Part shown: positions 45,419-56,952 of the stretch, in pieces
Layout: every line of letters starts with the position of its first letter
Numbering within the stretch: position 1 is the first letter of the stretch
DNA from: Amyloporia xantha
Lineage: Eukaryota; Basidiomycota; Agaricomycetes; Polyporales; Adustoporiaceae
Direction: 5' to 3'
DNA: 64,000 nt
NCBI GenBank assembly: GCA_036971615.1
Contig: JAYKKR010000001.1
Coordinates: 2,976,001-3,040,000 of the forward strand
The notes under the pieces: generated by a model
What the model was told of the DNA's origin: nothing
Database searches by the model: none
Seen by the model: only the letters and a program-made list of their open reading frames with translations
Program-made: the position numbers and the translations under genes

Positions 45419-47278
45419 CTACTCGAGAATCCACTCGTCGTTGCTGCGCTTGATGTTCACGGGCCTCTTCTCGTCCAGACTGATCCGGCCAGCATGGAGG
45501 ATCGCGGTAGTGAGGACGGTGTTGGAGATCGTGGGCAAGCCGTGGCCGTCGAAGTCGCCGGGCGAGGCGAGGCCAGCATTGACGCCTCGCGCGGCGTCAA
45601 CGAACTTCTCGATGGAGACGTAGCCGTAGCCGCGCTGTCCGTCGAAATGGCCGCTCTCGGAAGGCGAGTATTTCATACTGTCATCGATGATGTTAATCAG
45701 ACGTGTGGACGTAGAAGGGTTCAGATTACGACGTACTAGAAAGGGTTATACCAGGCCTTCCCTGTCTCGTCGTTGACAATGTCGTAACCTCGATGTGCTT
45801 GGTCGACATTGATCTCACCCTAGGCGGCCGATCAGTGGCCGCCTTAGGTCCGCAGAAGGAGTAGACATTAAACCCACCTTCTCCGCCATGTAATACCAAT
45901 GCTGAGCGGAATGCACACCGGCCTTGAGAGGAGCCGTCCAGGATGCCGTGTATACCGCCGTACCTCTGTGTTTTGAGCTGGAGAGCGACTGCCAGTCAAC
46001 GAGGAGCGTGATTGTGTCCTCCGTCTGAGGAACGCAATTGTACGGCTCGCTGGTAGCAATGCCCGTCGCGGCGCTTGCTGTCACGCGAGTCGGGACAGCC
46101 TTGTCTTGCATTATCCAGCAATGAATATCGATGTGATGAGAGGACAAATAGTAGCTGACAAGTGTGGGTGTGAGACAATGCGGAGGAATGCTAACGGAAC
46201 ACTAACCTAATATCAGAGTCCTTGCCTGCCCAAGCGCGGAAAGTCTCCAGCTGGCTCTTCGGTTGGCTCATCCATGCACTAAAGAAATTAAATTCTCCTA
46301 GGGTGGCAGCACGGGCTTTCGCATCGCTGTATACAGGGTCGAATCTGTGTAGTCAAGGTTTAATAAAGCTAAGTGGCAGCAAATGTCTGGATACTGACCG
46401 CTTATGATGTTCCACGAAACAGACAACGTTATGCTTCCTTGCCGCAGCCACTAGGTCATTGTGATGGGACAGAAGTTGCACGGCAGGTTTAGTGACCAAG
46501 ACATGAATGCCACGCTCCATTGCATAGAGGGCAATTCGATAGTGCGTGCCTGTACAGCATTCAGTCATGTCACCGATCAGTAGAATTCACACTTACTGTC
46601 CGGAGTGAAAATCACCACGGCGTCCCCAGGCGACATTTTGTCGATGGCAACCTTGTCTGGATTACATCTTTCACATGTTGCATCCACCTTATTGTCTGGT
46701 AATGGACTTACAAGCCTCAGGGTCCACAACGTTGCCATCCGGGAAGGCATCGAACCTAAGAAAGTGGTCAGGTGCATATCACCACATGTATGAGAAGACA
46801 TACGTCGTGTCCATATCTTTGTAAACGTTGGCGATGTTCTCCTGCAAATGCGTCCGGATGGCAGGGAACTTGCCTCCATTGGTGCCGACCATCCCGAGCT
46901 TGTCAACTTTGCCTAATCTCCGAAGGTCGAAGAGAGTCAATCCGACAACCTAGATCCGAGTAAAATTAATTCAGGAGCCAGGGACGACTAAAAATGCTTA
47001 CACCGATCTAACGCACATGAGTAAATGAAACCATATGCAATGAAGTTTGTCCTTACTTTCTTGTCCGACTTAGATGCTCCTGAACCTGTCCATCCGGTGG
47101 TGTACTCTCCCTGGTAGTCCCGAGTCAACGGACACCTATGAATAGTTCAAAAGCGAGGTATACTCACAGTACCACCTGCGCCGAAATGAAATATTGCTTC
47201 GTGAGTGTGTTTGACAGATGCACGCCCGCGACCTCACTCACACATCAAGAGATTCAGCTTCTTCATTTCGGTCGACAT
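45419..47278 (-). CDS. Gfo/Idh/MocA family oxidoreductase (D-galacturonate-reductase-like), 12 exons
   Basis: Exons: 47242-47278, 47168-47175, 47057-47110, 47002-47007, 46804-46949, 46712-46755, 46597-46656, 46399-46549, 46207-46344, 45878-46154, 45737-45819 and 45419-45677, total 1263 nt, 420 aa. The start reads [20 protein letters not shown], then [20 protein letters not shown]. The NAD(P)-binding half follows with [20 protein letters not shown] (the EKP-like motif is TKP here) and [11 protein letters not shown]. The C-terminal sheet has [30 protein letters not shown] and [21 protein letters not shown] soluble NAD(P)-linked sugar or sugar-acid dehydrogenase/reductase is likely; the exact substrate is inference. 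The 8-nt and 6-nt exons are notable. Confidence 0.88.
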
Positions 47279-48635
47279 AGCTCGTTCGTCTGGGTGCTCT
47301 CTGAGGTAGAAGAAGCGATGGTATAGGTGATCATTGTCGTCCTTCTCCTATAAGTATGTACGGCCTGAGGACTATCCTGCTGAGCGAGTCGAGCCGGAAG
47401 CGGGCCGGACTCAATGAAGGCGGCCCGGCCACCCATCCACCTAGTATAAAGTCACTCGCGATCGCCGCCAACGCTTTACAGGGGACTTGGACTGGATAAA
47501 TAGTAAATACTGTAAACCACCGGTGCTTGAATATCATTGGAGGACCCGGGTCATTCACTATCGGACACCTGATTCTGATTCGCCCAAGGTCATGTCGACC
47601 TGCAAGAATCGTCTTATACCAGCAATATGGCTAATGGCGACTCAATGCACGGAAGGCATGCTGCATGACGGATATCAGCGCGACCGTGCCCGATATCTGT
47701 CCGCAGGACCCAGGTCCTAACCTTGAATACCATGAGATGACTCAGCAAATTCATTACGGCTGCATTTCTGGCAGTTAGCCTGAGCGGATCCTTTGCGAAG
47801 AGATTACAGACCAATGGCCCTTCTGGGCCCATAGCGTTGGGATCATGTACCAGACCACAATTTCTCACCATCCCAATAAGATAATTACACCTTCTTGCTC
47901 AAGATAGGGGTTTGTGGGATTCAGAGTCAATCTATAAATAGTCTTGGACCCAGCGGACCATAATCACATCAGGACACGCTGACCATGCACAAATATTGGC
48001 TTGTATTATCCATCACGATATCGAGTTCATCTTCCGAGTACCACGACGACAGTCGCTCCGTATCTGACCCATCGAAAGTCACCCATCGCACTGGACCGGA
48101 ACACTCACCTCGACTCCTCTCTGGGTCGCAGACTCAGTGTCATCTGCTTGACGTATAGTCCAGATCGGCCAACTTGATCAGTCAGAACGCGCAGTGCTCT
48201 TTAAGGACAGCAATGAACCATGTGAGCCGAACATCTTTACGACTGGACACCGAAGATATAGCCTGTGGATGAGCAAGCCTGCGTGACATGAACTCACTAT
48301 TCGTGTCGTCGTTCTGTTTGGGCCCTTTTATAACAAGTCGCGCTTTCGATAGCGCGAAATAATAGAAATTGTGAGTGCATTAATCGTTTGCATAGACATT
48401 ATAGCAACGCATCCAGAGAGGGTTCGCGCAGGAATTCAACAACCCTGCCATCGAGGTCGACAGAGTCGGTCCGACGAGCGACCGTAGAAATTGGAGACAC
48501 GTGGAATGCACGTGTGCGGGCGGCGTGACGTTCACAGTCACTGTGCGGTGGGCCGGTGGCTGCTTGAGTTCCACAGCAGGGCTGCACGACGATTGTGCGA
48601 AGCTATGGCACGCAGGCTCGCTGCATGTTACTTCC
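47279..48635. other. intergenic, divergent promoters
   Basis: Between the oxidoreductase and the 931-aa gene. No supported exon. The in-frame extension of the next gene up to 48501 is not adopted because MAQLAPPAQLPKHP fits a start better. Confidence 0.45.
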
Positions 48636-51468
48636 ATGGCTCAATTAGCTCCTCCTGCCCAACTCCCCAAGCATCCTGTGCCGACATCTTCCAATACTAA
48701 CGGCAATGCTAACGTCTCTTCATTCATTCCTAGGAAGGAGTTTATACCCCAGCAACGAGTCATTTCCTCTTTCTCTCTCCTGGCGCTTTCAAGTGCCAAT
48801 CTCGTCAGACTTTATGGCTTCCCTCCAAGTGTCATCAGTGCCCTTCGACGCGTATTTGATCATCAGAATCTAATCATCAGCGTTAGTGAAGATGCGTCCA
48901 AGAACTTCTTTCAATTCTGTCTGGACCGGAGGCCATGGGCGAGCCCAAAGAGCCCCGAGTCAGAGGAGCTCCTGGTTGCGGTTCTCTCGGCCATTCTGCA
49001 GTGCGGATATTCATTTTTATCATCCATCGACTACGGTCGTGAGCCCGACGATCGTCTGGCTATTGCATTCTCCAAACCGACGTCAGTAGCATCCTCCTCA
49101 GGCCAGATTGTGTCTGGCTCTCTGGTGACTCTTAGCCAGCCTGTCCGTGCCCTATTCGCGATATCCTTTGTTTCCCCTAGTGTCCTGCGCGTTGTTAATC
49201 CTCCTCTACATTCCACACCAGCCATCCTACAAGCTGTAAGAGCCTCATGGCCTCGCGGCGTCGTCTCAGAGAAGAGATTCGGGGAAGCTACTTACCAATT
49301 CAAGTTGAAGGGCTACAAGTGTACGTCTTCTCACGGCAGTCCCGTAACATCTCGCAGATCAATTGAACCCGCTCGTAGTCTTTCAGGAAGACACGTATCC
49401 TACGGATTCACTACAGCAGATATTGATGCTTCTATCCACCCTTGACAGTCATACATTCGCGCTGCTCACATCCCTTACTTTGACAAGTCGTTCGCGCAAG
49501 CAGGATCTCTGGATGTTCACGGGCCCGCCCGAAGACGCTCCGTTATCGGACTCGCCTCATCCTAGCCCTGGTACTTCCAGTCTGGAGCTCAGAGGGGACA
49601 ATACGCAGTATGCAGCCCAGGCTTCCAACGAGAAACTCGCCCCGATTGCATCGGGTTTTCGAGTTGGCACCACTGCCCCCGCCACCTCATCCCCTTTGAA
49701 GCCGATTTTGCCGCAGATGCTTAAAGCCCAAGGCAATATGTTGCGTAAAGCATCTCCACAGGTGCAGATTCCCCTGGCATACATCGCAGATGCCGATAGC
49801 GCAACCAATTCGCCGGTGGACAACAAGCAGCATCCATTCTCCAGTAGTATGGGTAGTGTGGACATGACTGGCGTTGGTTCCGGTCGTGGTAAAGGCGGTG
49901 AACGTCTGTCGCGCTCGCCCGATGTCCTGTATATGACCGCCGGGGTTCCTGGCTACGGGCAGAACTACTATCGAGACGAACACGCACCATGGCAGGCCGT
50001 GGGCCAAGTCCTTCAACCGATGCAAGGGGCGATCACGCCTGGCTTTGCGGGTGGAGACAACGCAACGATGCAACGTTTCCAGCCTCAGGGTGTCAGTTCG
50101 CCTATCTCGCATTCAAGAAGTAGGTCAGCAGAGGCTTCTTTGCCCCAGCCGATAGCATCAACCCCGCCGTCAATCCCCTTCCCTTCAGGTATTTCCCCTC
50201 AGCCTTCGACCCAGCCTCCAGAAGTTCTCTCTCCAGCTCCGGTCCAAGCCTCTGGGCAGGACTACTTTGGCAATACACATGCCTTAGAGCATGGCCAGGA
50301 TGGGTTGCGACAGGACAAGAATGGCGGATCGCCGCGAGCAGCTCCGCCTGACCTTCCACGCACTCCCACACCACCTCTCCTTACTCCTGGCGTCTTCCGT
50401 GACTCTGCATTTTCATCGACCACCGGCCGTACTTCTTTCAACATTCCCATTACATGGTCTGGCAGAGACCCAGAGCCCTCTCGAGCGACTCTCGCTGAAA
50501 TCAAGGAAGAGGAGGATGAAGGCAGGGAAAGGGAGCGGTCACGAGAACGACAGTCGCCAAGACCATTCATGGAGCACGCCTCGGCCGGCCCGACGCCGCC
50601 CGGCGCTTGGGCCTCTACTCCAAAAGACGAGAGGAGGTACGATGACGTCCCAAACATGTTGCCTCCTACCATCCCAGAGTACCCCAGTCAAGAGCGAGAC
50701 GATATCCCCCATGCTACAAGCCAAGGTGACAAAGGATCAAATGGACAAGCAGTCCATGCACCACCAGTATCGAGGCTCCCCGAGTCGACAGATACAGATA
50801 GAGCCAGAACAAGGAGGGACCGAGGCCCATCCCCAACAGATTCTTCGACCAGGCAGAACCAGAACAGCGCGCGGAATGGACCTGTCGCCGAGCTCAAGAG
50901 ACGGCAGAGTCCAACGCGGAGAGAAAGCGATTCCTCTGGCTGGGTGATCGTCAACATCGACAGAGGCGATCGGGCGACTCAGGACGGTAAGGGGAAAACA
51001 CGACAAGCACAGAGTGTGTCCCCAGACCCATCGCGTCGCACCCGATCGCCAACCGCCAATACTGGATCCGGTGCAGCATCTCCTCATCGTCCGCTGCCCC
51101 ACAAGAGGAGCAGCTCCGACTCACGACTTCATCGTTCGCCACAGGGCGCACCCAAGGATCCCGGAGCCGCGATGTCAAGTATGCACCCTGCTGCGAAGGC
51201 TATTGTCATCATCGACGCCGTCGGTGCCAAGGAGAAAGAGCACGAGAAATCAGGTTCGGGCTCCGGTTTCAAGCGTATATTTGCGAGGGGTCGCGACAAG
51301 GGTCAGTCTGCCCAGAGTACGCAGACATCAGTGAAGTCATCTGATGCTTCGAGACGCCCACTTAGGACAGTCGGGAGCGGAGTGAATGAGAAGAGTCGTC
51401 CGGAGCACGAGAGGGATCAGAGGATGAAAGAGAAATGGAAATCGCACACGGCCTCTGCTACGAGATAA
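48636..51468 (+). CDS. uncharacterised basidiomycete protein, 931 aa
   Basis: Exons 48636-49320 and 49358-51468 (37-nt intron, GTACGT...GCAG). The N-terminal ~270 aa form a globular region: FIPRKEFIPQQRVISSFSLL, SSANLVRLYGFPPSVISALR, AILQCGYSFLSSIDYGREPD and AILQAVRASWPRGVVSEKRF, continuing over the junction as KGYKYQLNPLVVFQEDTYPT and HILLLSTLD-like ILMLLSTLDSHTFALLTSLT. The remaining ~640 aa are Ser/Pro/Arg-rich, probably disordered, ending with short ordered-looking pieces (SGWVIVNIDRGD, KAIVIIDAVGAKEKEHEKSG, GF-KRIFARGRDKG). I recall this N-terminal block only from basidiomycete hypothetical proteins; no function is known to me. Confidence 0.8.
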
Positions 51469-52399
51469 GGAACGAACTAGTCAGCTTGGCCTGAGTGTCG
51501 TTGCCGACCTGCTATTATTTATGATATAGACTGGTGAGTTTGTTCCACACAGCGGGGAACGAGACCTGTCTGACACTCCAGTCTAGATATCCACATATGC
51601 TAGCGCTTCATGGACAGGGATTTCGCCTCCATCTATCAGTTTCTAATGACCTTGTCAAGACTTACGAGTACTGACCATTCTGTTTCCATCTTTGTTGTGA
51701 TTTATAGAACCCGATGCCTCTGACGACTTTACCATTACGATAATGTTTTGTATTACGCCCAATGTATCCTGCACATGAACTAAGCTGGTGAAAGTGCATC
51801 AGGCCTGGTAAGCGAAAGTTGGCGATAAATGGCCACAGCAAGCAACCTGTACCGCTTATTACACAACAGCCATCCGGCCTTTGTTGACAGGGCTGGTACT
51901 CTGCTAAGATCGCCTTATGGAAAATGCACCCCGAGTACGGCCCCGAGCGTACGGCGACGCGACCGGGATGACACGCCTCACGTGATCGTTCTTGCCGGAT
52001 GCACGAGACGATCCTCGGACGGACGGCAGACTTCACAGCTGCACTCGCCGGCGTGGATTTTCTGCTCACCAAATACATAATATTGAGTTATTGTGGCCTG
52101 TACCATTGAGACCTACCAGACCACAGATGCGAGACAGCAACACAGATCAAGTTCAAGCGTGACAGACCCCGACAGAACGTGCAGTTCGCCTGAAACCATG
52201 ACCACTGACCAGCCATAATTTCGAACGTACCTTTGAGAGCCTAAGCCTCCATCCCCCTGCCGACCTCCGCGCCAGCTTTCCAATGTCGAGTGGACCTCGT
52301 ATACGCCACGTCTTTACAGGTGTCATGCGACGCTAAACAGACATCGGACGCCCCCGATGAGTTGACTCCAAGGGACACGCCGCAGCCACTGGAATAAGC
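51469..52399. other. intergenic
   Basis: 3' flank of the 931-aa gene and unassigned sequence; no exon supported. Confidence 0.45.
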
Positions 52400-52741
52400 C
52401 TAAGCGAGTAGAGTGAACATACACGCCAAGGGAATGATGTTCTGCGTGCAGAGGTAATGAAGTAAAGGTAGTGGGGTGCAGTATGCGAGAAAGACAGCGG
52501 CGAGTAGCGGAAGGAGACCGCCGTACGCGGCGTAGCTGGCCGCGAGTGACGGGGATGATGCAGAGGGCACCTGGACGATTGAGTACGTCGCAGAAGGTGG
52601 CCAAGGAACAAGGTCGATGTAGCGCGGTGGATGGGCCTGGAGAACAATGGGAGAGAGAGAGGTGGTGGGAGAGTGAATGAGGCTGAGTGTGAAAAGGGGG
52701 AGCAGGAGTGTGGCTGAGCGTGGTCGGCCTCGGGAGATGGA
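52400..52741 (-). CDS. possible small membrane-protein exon
   Basis: A 113-codon frame after a GCTGTAG acceptor ends with TAG at 52400. It reads ATLLLPLFTLSLIHSPTTSL, QAHPPRYIDLVPWPPSATYS, then SLAASYAAYGGLLPLLAAVF and LAYCTPLPLLHYLCTQN, ending MFTLLA: one or two hydrophobic segments. Codon content is more protein-like than the two overlapping frames, but part of the region is CT-rich, which makes such segments by chance. No initiating exon was found, and the ITC1-type gene starts only 130 bp away in the other direction. Confidence 0.3.
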   Translation of the reverse strand, partial: SISRGRPRSATLLLPLFTLSLIHSPTTSLSPIVLQAHPPRYIDLVPWPPSATYSIVQVPSASSPSLAASYAAYGGLLPLLAAVFLAYCTPLPLLHYLCTQNIIPLACMFTLLA

Positions 52742-52870
52742 CTACAGCAAAAATGCGAGCGACCGCTTCACGCCTCCGTATTCCAACCAGGCCACCCGGC
52801 CGCTTATCCCTCCTTTTCCCCTCTCCCCCACCATCTCCCCCCATCCCCCCCGCAACTTCACACTCCCGTC

Positions 52871-55800
52871 ATGCCCACCTGCAGGCGCAAACGCGTGCTA
52901 CTCACGGAACCGTCTCCAGACCTCCTTGCCGCACTCAAGACTGATCCCAACAGAGACGTCTACTACCTCCCTCAAACCGGCGAGATATTTGAGACATACG
53001 AGTACATCCATCTACCCCTTCCTCCCCATTCCTCTCCGAGCTGACATCCCGTCTGCCTTCCAGTGCCTACGCCGCACGGATGTCCTTCTACCTCCTCAAA
53101 CAGTTCCAATGCGAGGTCACCGGCAAGAGTGGCCTAGACTACTTCCAAGCGCTCGAAAGCGAACGACAGGAGGCCCGCACTATGCATACGAGATTCCCCG
53201 ACCCTCTGAAGGCTGCTGTCCTCAAAACCGTACAGTGGCGTGAGTCTTGTTCAATACTGCGTGTTATACGTGTACCTGCGACTGACCGATGTCCTGCATG
53301 ACAATAGAGGTTATGGGACGTCTTGACCACCTCGTTGAAGCTGTGTATGACAGGTTCAAGGACCGCTACTATCCTGACGAGAGTAAGTCATGGTTGTCTT
53401 CCGTCCTCTATGACGTCTTCATTCCTACTCACGTTATTTGATCCAGGAGTGCTAGTAGACATACAAGGCGATAAGTACGCGGTCTTGCCACTCTCTATTT
53501 CAACTATGTAACCTGTTCGACTGCTAGGTATCTTGCTCGCGTTATTCAAGTGTTTCCGCCACGAACAGCGTCGACGTCCAGGCCCAGTCCGGAAGCCTCA
53601 TCGTCTACTTCATCCTCCCCTCTTTCCGAAGATGATCAGCCTATACACAAAGTCGCCGAGGATCTGAAGCTGTCGGTGAAAGATTCCGTAGCCAGAGACG
53701 ATCCGAACGAATATATCTACAAAGTGCAAATATTTGAAGAGGAACAGCAACCTGGTGCCGGTAGAAGCCACGAGAAGAGCAAGGCTAAGGATATGGCGAG
53801 ATGGAGCGGAAGTTTAATGGATGTGCACTGTTCAGTCGTAAGGTGTGTCTTACGCGCAGCCATCACATCGTGCAACGTCGCTCACATGCAGGACAACACA
53901 GTCGCGATCGCCTTACATTCTCAAAGTCGATTCTGCGACGCTTCATCCGAGACTGTGTCGACCGAGCACCAGCCGTGGCATCACCTTGGACCGTCAAGCC
54001 TGCTATCGCTGAACGATATGGCGTTAACACTGTTATGCCGGAGGAGACGCGAAGGGGTGTGGAAAATATAAAGAAGGGCGAAATCGACAAGCGAAAGAAA
54101 GTCTGGGAGGACAAGGAAGGTCCGGCAACGAAGAAGCAGAAAAAGATGACTGCGGCTGCAGAGGAGAAAGGTGCGTCCATCGGGATTGATTTACTCTGCA
54201 TGCTTAAGTCCTCTATTCTTTCAGCAAAAGCACTTGCTACCGCGTCTGCAAAGCGAGAACGCGATGCTCGCGAGAAGGCAGAGAAGATACAGAAGGCAAA
54301 GGAAGAGAGTGAACGACTTGCTGCAGAGAAGAAAAAGAAGAAGCCACTACGATACCCCACCGAGGATTTGGACGTCGTCATAGGCGACAAAGAAAAGAAG
54401 GCGGGCGTAAAGCTCAAGAGACCGGTCCCAAGTCGTCTAGCCATGCCCTTCGGCAGTGATACGGCCACAAATGAGGCTTTCATCATGGCATGGAATTTCT
54501 TGGTCGTTTATGGGTAAGTGTATCAGATGGTGGAGTTCATGGTCGGACACTCACTGGAGACACCTTCGACCAGTCAACCTCTTCACTTATCGTCATTTAC
54601 GATGGATGAGTTTGAGCAGGCTCTAAGACATTCTGTTCCAGAACAACCATGCACTCTGCTCGCTGAGGTGCATGCCACGTTGATTTACAACCTTCGTACT
54701 GTACCGTTCAATCGTCACAGCGCACTCCTTTCCCTCTTGCGCATGAAAAAGGAAGCGGATAGTGACGACGAGGAAGTTCTCGGCGTAACAATCGACATGC
54801 TCGTTGCTGCTATGGCCGACGTAGGTAGCAACTGGGAACGGGCACCTTTGCGGCACTCTGAGGGTCGAGAAGGCTGGGAGGAATCCCTTGTCGGTTGTCT
54901 GAAAGACGTACGCTCAGTCCTCATTCATACGCGAAATTTTCCCGCTGACGGTTGTTCGTAGCATGCCAATTTTGGCAACTTCCCGCGGATCCGCGAGATC
55001 CTCACTCGACTGCTGTTCAGTCCAGACTCCGCTTTAGAATCATCGGCTTCATCTGTTGCCTCTCCAGCGTCAAGTCCAACACCGACATCGCTGGCCGTTC
55101 CCGCGACTCCTGGCGTTCGCTACTATGCGTTGTCTCCTGCGGACAGGGTTGCCATACTCTCGTTCATGTGTGATTTGGCTATCTCGAGCAAGGCTATTCA
55201 TGCGCACATGGAGTGGTGTGAGGAACAATTGACCGCTTTAAGGAAGGAGAAAATCGAGGTCAACAGGACGAAGAAGCAATAGTAAGTTTGATTTCCATCA
55301 GCCATGTCATTGATAATTTGCTGAGCGGACGTGTAACAGTGCGGAGGAGATTGCAGCTTTAAATAGCGACGTCAAGGCAGGCGAGATTGCTACCAAACCT
55401 GCCGACACGGACGTGGTCATGCAGGACTCTAGCGACCTATCGGAAGTCCCTGGGTCGGACGGAGAGGCCGAAAATATATCTACAGCCCGCCAGAAGGAAA
55501 CCCGGCGGACAGCAGCGAAGGAGCGCGAGTTGGCGCGTGCCAAATCGGCGTCTGCCAAGCAGGCTTTGGCGGAACAGCGTCGACTGGACGAGGAGGTCAA
55601 CAAGCTAGAACGCCGACTAGAAGGTATCGAGCGGGAGTTCAGAAAGCTCCTTGGATGTGTCCGAGTGAAACCACTTGGGAAGGACAGGTTCTATAACCGT
55701 GTCTGGTGGTTTGATGGCATGGGAGCAGCATCACTGATCGGGGGTGGCGGAGCCGTTCAGTATGGAACCGGCCGGATCTTTGTGCAGGGTCCAAGTGAGT

Positions 55801-56266
55801 TCGACGCAGAGATACTGGATAGACGAGAAGAGGATACGATTGTACGTCGGAGACAGGAGGAGGGTGAGGAGGGTATGCTGGGTATGGGCGAGTGGGCCGT
55901 GTACAGCGATCTAGATGAGGTATGTCTTTTGAGACGATCGGCTGGCTGATCAATGTCTGACCGTATACTAGATTGACGAGTTTGTCGCTTGGTTAAATCC
56001 AAAGGGCGTTCGCGAGCTGGCTCTCAAGAACGCTATCACGAAATGGTGGCCACACATGGGCCCAGGTATTAGGAGACGTGCAGCGGTGAGTTCATCACAT
56101 AGACAGCTCTTATGTGATATCTAAATGTCTTCCATACCAGGATCTGGCGTCCAATGCGAGGCTACCAGAGGCCAGGCGGAGCACCCGTACCAAACATGCT
56201 GGTGCTGATATTTCAAGGGAGCCATATATGCAGTGGACGAATCGCAAAGCGGTCAACGTCTCTTAA
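52871..56266 (+). CDS. ITC1: ITC1/ACF1-type subunit of an ISWI chromatin remodeller
   Basis: Twelve exons (52871-53001, 53064-53239, 53308-53382, 53447-53474, 53528-53842, 53902-54170, 54225-54513, 54574-54907, 54962-55281, 55340-55919, 55972-56085, 56141-56266) give 918 aa. The N-terminal WAC domain reads DVYYLPQTGEIFETYDAYAA and RMSFYLLKQFQCEVTGKSGL, then DIQGDKYLARVIQVFPPR. A DDT domain follows (AMPFGSDTATNEAFIMAWNF ... GQPLHLSSFTMDEFEQALRH). WHIM-like motifs come next (LSPADRVAILSFMCDLAISS and later RVKPLGKDRFYNRVWWFDGM). Long Lys/Glu coiled coils lie between. Itc1/ACF1 partners ISWI ATPases to space nucleosomes. The start at MPTCRRKRVLLTEPS is the first ATG in frame. Confidence 0.92.
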
Positions 56267-56952
56267 TCGGCTATTTTGCTATTCCACTCATCTCTCATCA
56301 TTTCACGTCGACATTCCGGTGGACATTGCATAGCGTTGGGTAATTTACGAGTATTGGTATCATCACTGTAATACAGCACTCCCCTTGTATGGAATATGTC
56401 CTAGATGTATAGTCTCCTTCATGAAAACATCGATATCATCCAGTTCATGTACGATCCCAGGTAGTCCGCGAGACACACGTACTCAAATGCATATTCAGAT
56501 CGATCACGCGTGTCCGATTCTGCAGGACGAATCCCAAATACATGTTTCTGTTCAGTTACCTCGTCCGCGAGTTATAACGAACGGTGCAAGGACACGCTTA
56601 TTCTCAATGCTGAATTTTATCACTGCTGTCCCGCGGCTGGAAACCCGTCTCAGAAGGACTCTTCTAGTATCGACATGACGTCGCTATATGCTCTTTTGAT
56701 GGGACGATATTGTTCCCGAGTCTTCGACAGATTTCTCGTGAATCTGTGCCATCAGCCTTTGTACGAGTAGTCTTGGGCGAGTAGTAAAATTCGTGACGAA
56801 CCCTCAGATAGGTCTCAAATAACCGCAAGTATTCATTCATATCGCCGGAGGACCGTCCTGCGCGCCACTGGCACTTATCTGCCCTCCCGTGGTTCGACGA
56901 TAACGACGACAACGACTTTCAACGACTTTTCTGCTCAATACGGATACCATCT
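56267..56952. other. intergenic
   Basis: 3' flank of the ITC1-type gene and promoter of the transporter; no exon supported. Confidence 0.45.

Noticed and set aside
53801..54486. 207-aa minus-strand ORF rich in Phe and Ser
   Set aside because: Antisense of the Lys/Glu coiled coil of the ITC1-type protein.
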